Positions 5,276 through 6,796 of a stretch of 6,796 nt of DNA are shown here, piece by piece. Where the stretch lies: the NCBI GenBank assembly GCA_018822065.1, contig JAHJKV010000416.1, positions 1-6,796 on the forward strand, given 5' to 3'. Each line of letters opens with the position of its first letter. Within the stretch, counting starts at the first letter, position 1. The position numbers and the translations under genes were made by a program. The DNA comes from Pseudomonadota bacterium (lineage in GTDB: Bacteria; Desulfobacterota; Desulfovibrionia; Desulfovibrionales; Desulfovibrionaceae). The notes under the pieces were generated by a model. It did no database searches, had not been told where the DNA came from, and worked only from the letters and a program-made list of their open reading frames with translations.

Positions 5276-6519
5276 ACCAGCTGGCTGTCATCATCCCGGT
5301 CTATGACCAGTGGGAGTTGACCCAGGCCTGTCTTCTGAGCCTGCGGGAGCAGACCCGGGGGGATTTCTTCCAGGTGATCGTGGTGGACAACGGCAGCAGT
5401 GACGCGACCTCGACCCAGTGCAAACCCTTGCTGGAGGCGCTCTTTCCGGATCGGTTCCTCTATCTGCGCCAGACGGAAAACCTCGGCTTCGGGGTGGCCT
5501 GCACCCTCGGGGCTGAAGCTGCGGACGCCATCCATCTGTTCTTTCTGAACAATGATACCGAACTGACCCACGGGTGGGCAGACCCGCTTTTCAAGGCCCT
5601 GGCTGCCGACCCGCGCTTGGGGGCGGTGTCGCCGCTGCTCATCTATCCCGAATCGCGCCGGGTGCAGCATCTGGGCGTCTGTTTTGATCCCAACCTGCAT
5701 CCCATGCACCTGTTCGAGGGGTTCCCGTGGCAACATCCGGCGGCGAGCAAACCGCGCACCCTGCAGGCCATCAGCGCTGCCGCCCTGTTTATGCCACGCT
5801 ACATCTTTCTGGACTGCGGGGGCTTTCATTCCGGCTACCGCAACGGCTCCGAGGACCTGGACCTCTGCTGCCAATTGGCACGGCGCGGTCTGCGCGTTGG
5901 GTGTGAGCCTCGGAGCGTGGTCCTGCACCACACCAGTCGGACCGAAGGCCGGTTCGCCAACGCCGGGGCCAATGCCGAACTGCTGGACCAGCGCTGTCGG
6001 GGGTGCTTCACCTCAGACCTGCACCGCTACGCCCGCAAGGAGGGGTTCAAGGTGCGGTTGACCAAGTGGCTGGAACCCTTCCTGGTGGAAGCGCAGCCCA
6101 CGAACTGGGACGGGCAGGTGGAAGAACTCCCGGCCTTGCTCGAACGTTTTCCGCTTTTCTTCGAGGGCTATGTGCCCCTCATTACCGCCCTTGAAGAGAA
6201 TGGGATTGTCGGCGAGGCCTTTGTCTGGGCCGATCTTTTGGCTGGCTTCTGTCCGCGCATGCAACATTTCGCCCGTGCCGCCCGTCTGGCAGCCAAGGAT
6301 TCCCGGCACGACCGCGCTCAGCATTGGCTGGACCGGCTGGTCCATGTCCAGGGCATGCTGGGCAACGAGCAGCGGCTGGTCAGGCGCGCCTGGGAGAACC
6401 GGAACTGGTTTCGTGAGCTGGGTGAAGACGAACTCTGCGCCCTCTATCAGGACTGGCTCGACCGGCGCACCCTGGAGCAGGTGGCCATGCCGCTGTGGAA
6501 GCGGGAGGATGAGGGGTGA
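5272..6519 (+). CDS. Family 2 glycosyltransferase with helical C-terminal extension
   Basis: A 415-residue GT-A fold glycosyltransferase of the rhamnosyl/GT2 type, transferring a sugar from a nucleotide donor to an unknown acceptor. The N-terminal domain (about 1-225) shows the nucleotide-binding start LAVIIPVYDQWE, VIVVDNGSSD (about 35-44), the ENLGFG segment (69-74), the metal-binding DXD equivalent LNNDTE (92-97), and the acidic pair in NGSEDLDLCCQLARRG (191-206) that usually holds the catalytic base. The region from about 280 to 415 is outside the catalytic core, rich in Leu, Ala, Trp and Arg and predicted by eye to be all-helical, perhaps TPR-like. No signal peptide or membrane span is seen, so it is probably cytosolic or peripheral. 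It starts with GTG overlapping the ClC stop. Nothing nearby suggests a polysaccharide cluster, so acceptor and donor are unknown. Confidence 0.92.
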   Translation: MNQLAVIIPVYDQWELTQACLLSLREQTRGDFFQVIVVDNGSSDATSTQCKPLLEALFPDRFLYLRQTENLGFGVACTLGAEAADAIHLFFLNNDTELTHGWADPLFKALAADPRLGAVSPLLIYPESRRVQHLGVCFDPNLHPMHLFEGFPWQHPAASKPRTLQAISAAALFMPRYIFLDCGGFHSGYRNGSEDLDLCCQLARRGLRVGCEPRSVVLHHTSRTEGRFANAGANAELLDQRCRGCFTSDLHRYARKEGFKVRLTKWLEPFLVEAQPTNWDGQVEELPALLERFPLFFEGYVPLITALEENGIVGEAFVWADLLAGFCPRMQHFARAARLAAKDSRHDRAQHWLDRLVHVQGMLGNEQRLVRRAWENRNWFRELGEDELCALYQDWLDRRTLEQVAMPLWKREDEG

Positions 6520-6549
6520 AGCTGGACTGGAAACGTGAAAGTTGAATGA

Positions 6550-6575
6550 AAAAGGGGGCTGATCGGCCCCCTTTT
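6550..6575. terminator. Bidirectional intrinsic terminator
   Basis: AAAAGGGGGC (6550-6559) and GCCCCCTTTT (6566-6575) form a perfect ten-pair stem with loop TGATCG. Read on the plus strand, the hairpin ends in TTTTC after the glycosyltransferase gene; on the minus strand it ends in five T after the dihydrolipoamide dehydrogenase stop. Its place between two convergent genes fits a shared terminator. Confidence 0.9.
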
Positions 6576-6597
6576 CGTTGTGATGCAATACCTGCCG

Positions 6598-6796
6598 CTA
6601 GCTCGGTTTCACCTCGGCCAAGAGTGCCTGTTTCAATATCTCGTCCAGGGTGGGGTGGGCGAAGATGAGGTTGGTGGCGTCTTCGCGGGTCCAGGCTTGC
6701 TGGACCATGATCGTGGCGGCGGTGACCAGCCGGGAGGCCTCGTGGCCCACGGCGGTGACCCCGACGATGCGGCCGTCGCTCCAGACCACCTTGCAG
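6598..6796 (-). CDS. lpdA: Dihydrolipoamide dehydrogenase, C-terminal end (partial)
   Basis: The last 65 codons of a pyridine nucleotide-disulfide oxidoreductase, entering from the right edge and ending at TAG 6600-6598. The visible part is the dimerisation domain: KVVWSDGRIVGVTAVGHEAS, a helical segment, and FAHPTLDEIL, where the HPTxxE motif supplies the His-Glu pair acting across the dimer in dihydrolipoamide dehydrogenases. That motif favours this enzyme over mercuric or glutathione reductases, though close paralogues in the superfamily share it. The role would be FAD-dependent reoxidation of lipoyl groups in 2-oxoacid dehydrogenase or glycine cleavage complexes. FAD and NAD sites lie outside the window. 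It is convergent with the glycosyltransferase and shares its terminator. Confidence 0.87.
   Translation of the reverse strand, partial: CKVVWSDGRIVGVTAVGHEASRLVTAATIMVQQAWTREDATNLIFAHPTLDEILKQALLAEVKPS

Overview
The window (6,796 bases, GC-rich coding DNA with strong G/C third-position bias) looks like a chromosomal segment of an anaerobic deltaproteobacterium, most likely Desulfovibrionaceae. That is a judgement from codon style, canonical AGGAGG-type ribosome binding sites, the presence of an oxygen-sensitive Fe-S L-cysteine desulfidase and overall protein flavour; no rRNA or diagnostic marker is present, so the assignment is moderate at best.

Layout, left to right. Positions 1-345 are mostly non-coding and partly AT-rich. 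The extreme left edge carries, on the minus strand, a short stretch resembling the end of a response-regulator receiver domain with no plausible start. Then come two plus-strand genes: an isochorismatase-like cysteine hydrolase (346-900) and an unrecognised 159-residue protein (1028-1507). They converge, 18 bases apart, on a minus-strand pair: an unrecognised four-cysteine protein (2844-3374, GTG start) followed, after TAG-C-ATG coupling, by a CyuA/UPF0597-type L-cysteine desulfidase (1526-2842). Divergent from that pair is a plus-strand pair: a ClC-family chloride transporter with a C-terminal CBS pair (3506-5275), overlapping by four bases (GTGA) a family 2 glycosyltransferase with a long helical tail (5272-6519). 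A strong hairpin at 6550-6575, with T/A tracts on both sides, separates this pair from a convergent minus-strand dihydrolipoamide dehydrogenase whose last 65 codons lie in the window.

How the genes fit together. The only functional unit with a strong sequence case is the cysteine pair: the desulfidase degrades L-cysteine to pyruvate, ammonia and sulfide, and the upstream cysteine-containing protein is translationally tied to it. The ClC/glycosyltransferase coupling is clear in the sequence but has no obvious biochemical rationale. No mobile element, CRISPR array, tRNA, rRNA or recognisable defence system was found. The observations most worth following are the four-cysteine partner of the desulfidase, the ClC protein's non-standard ion-pathway residues, its coupling to a glycosyltransferase, and the receiver-like fragment at the left edge.
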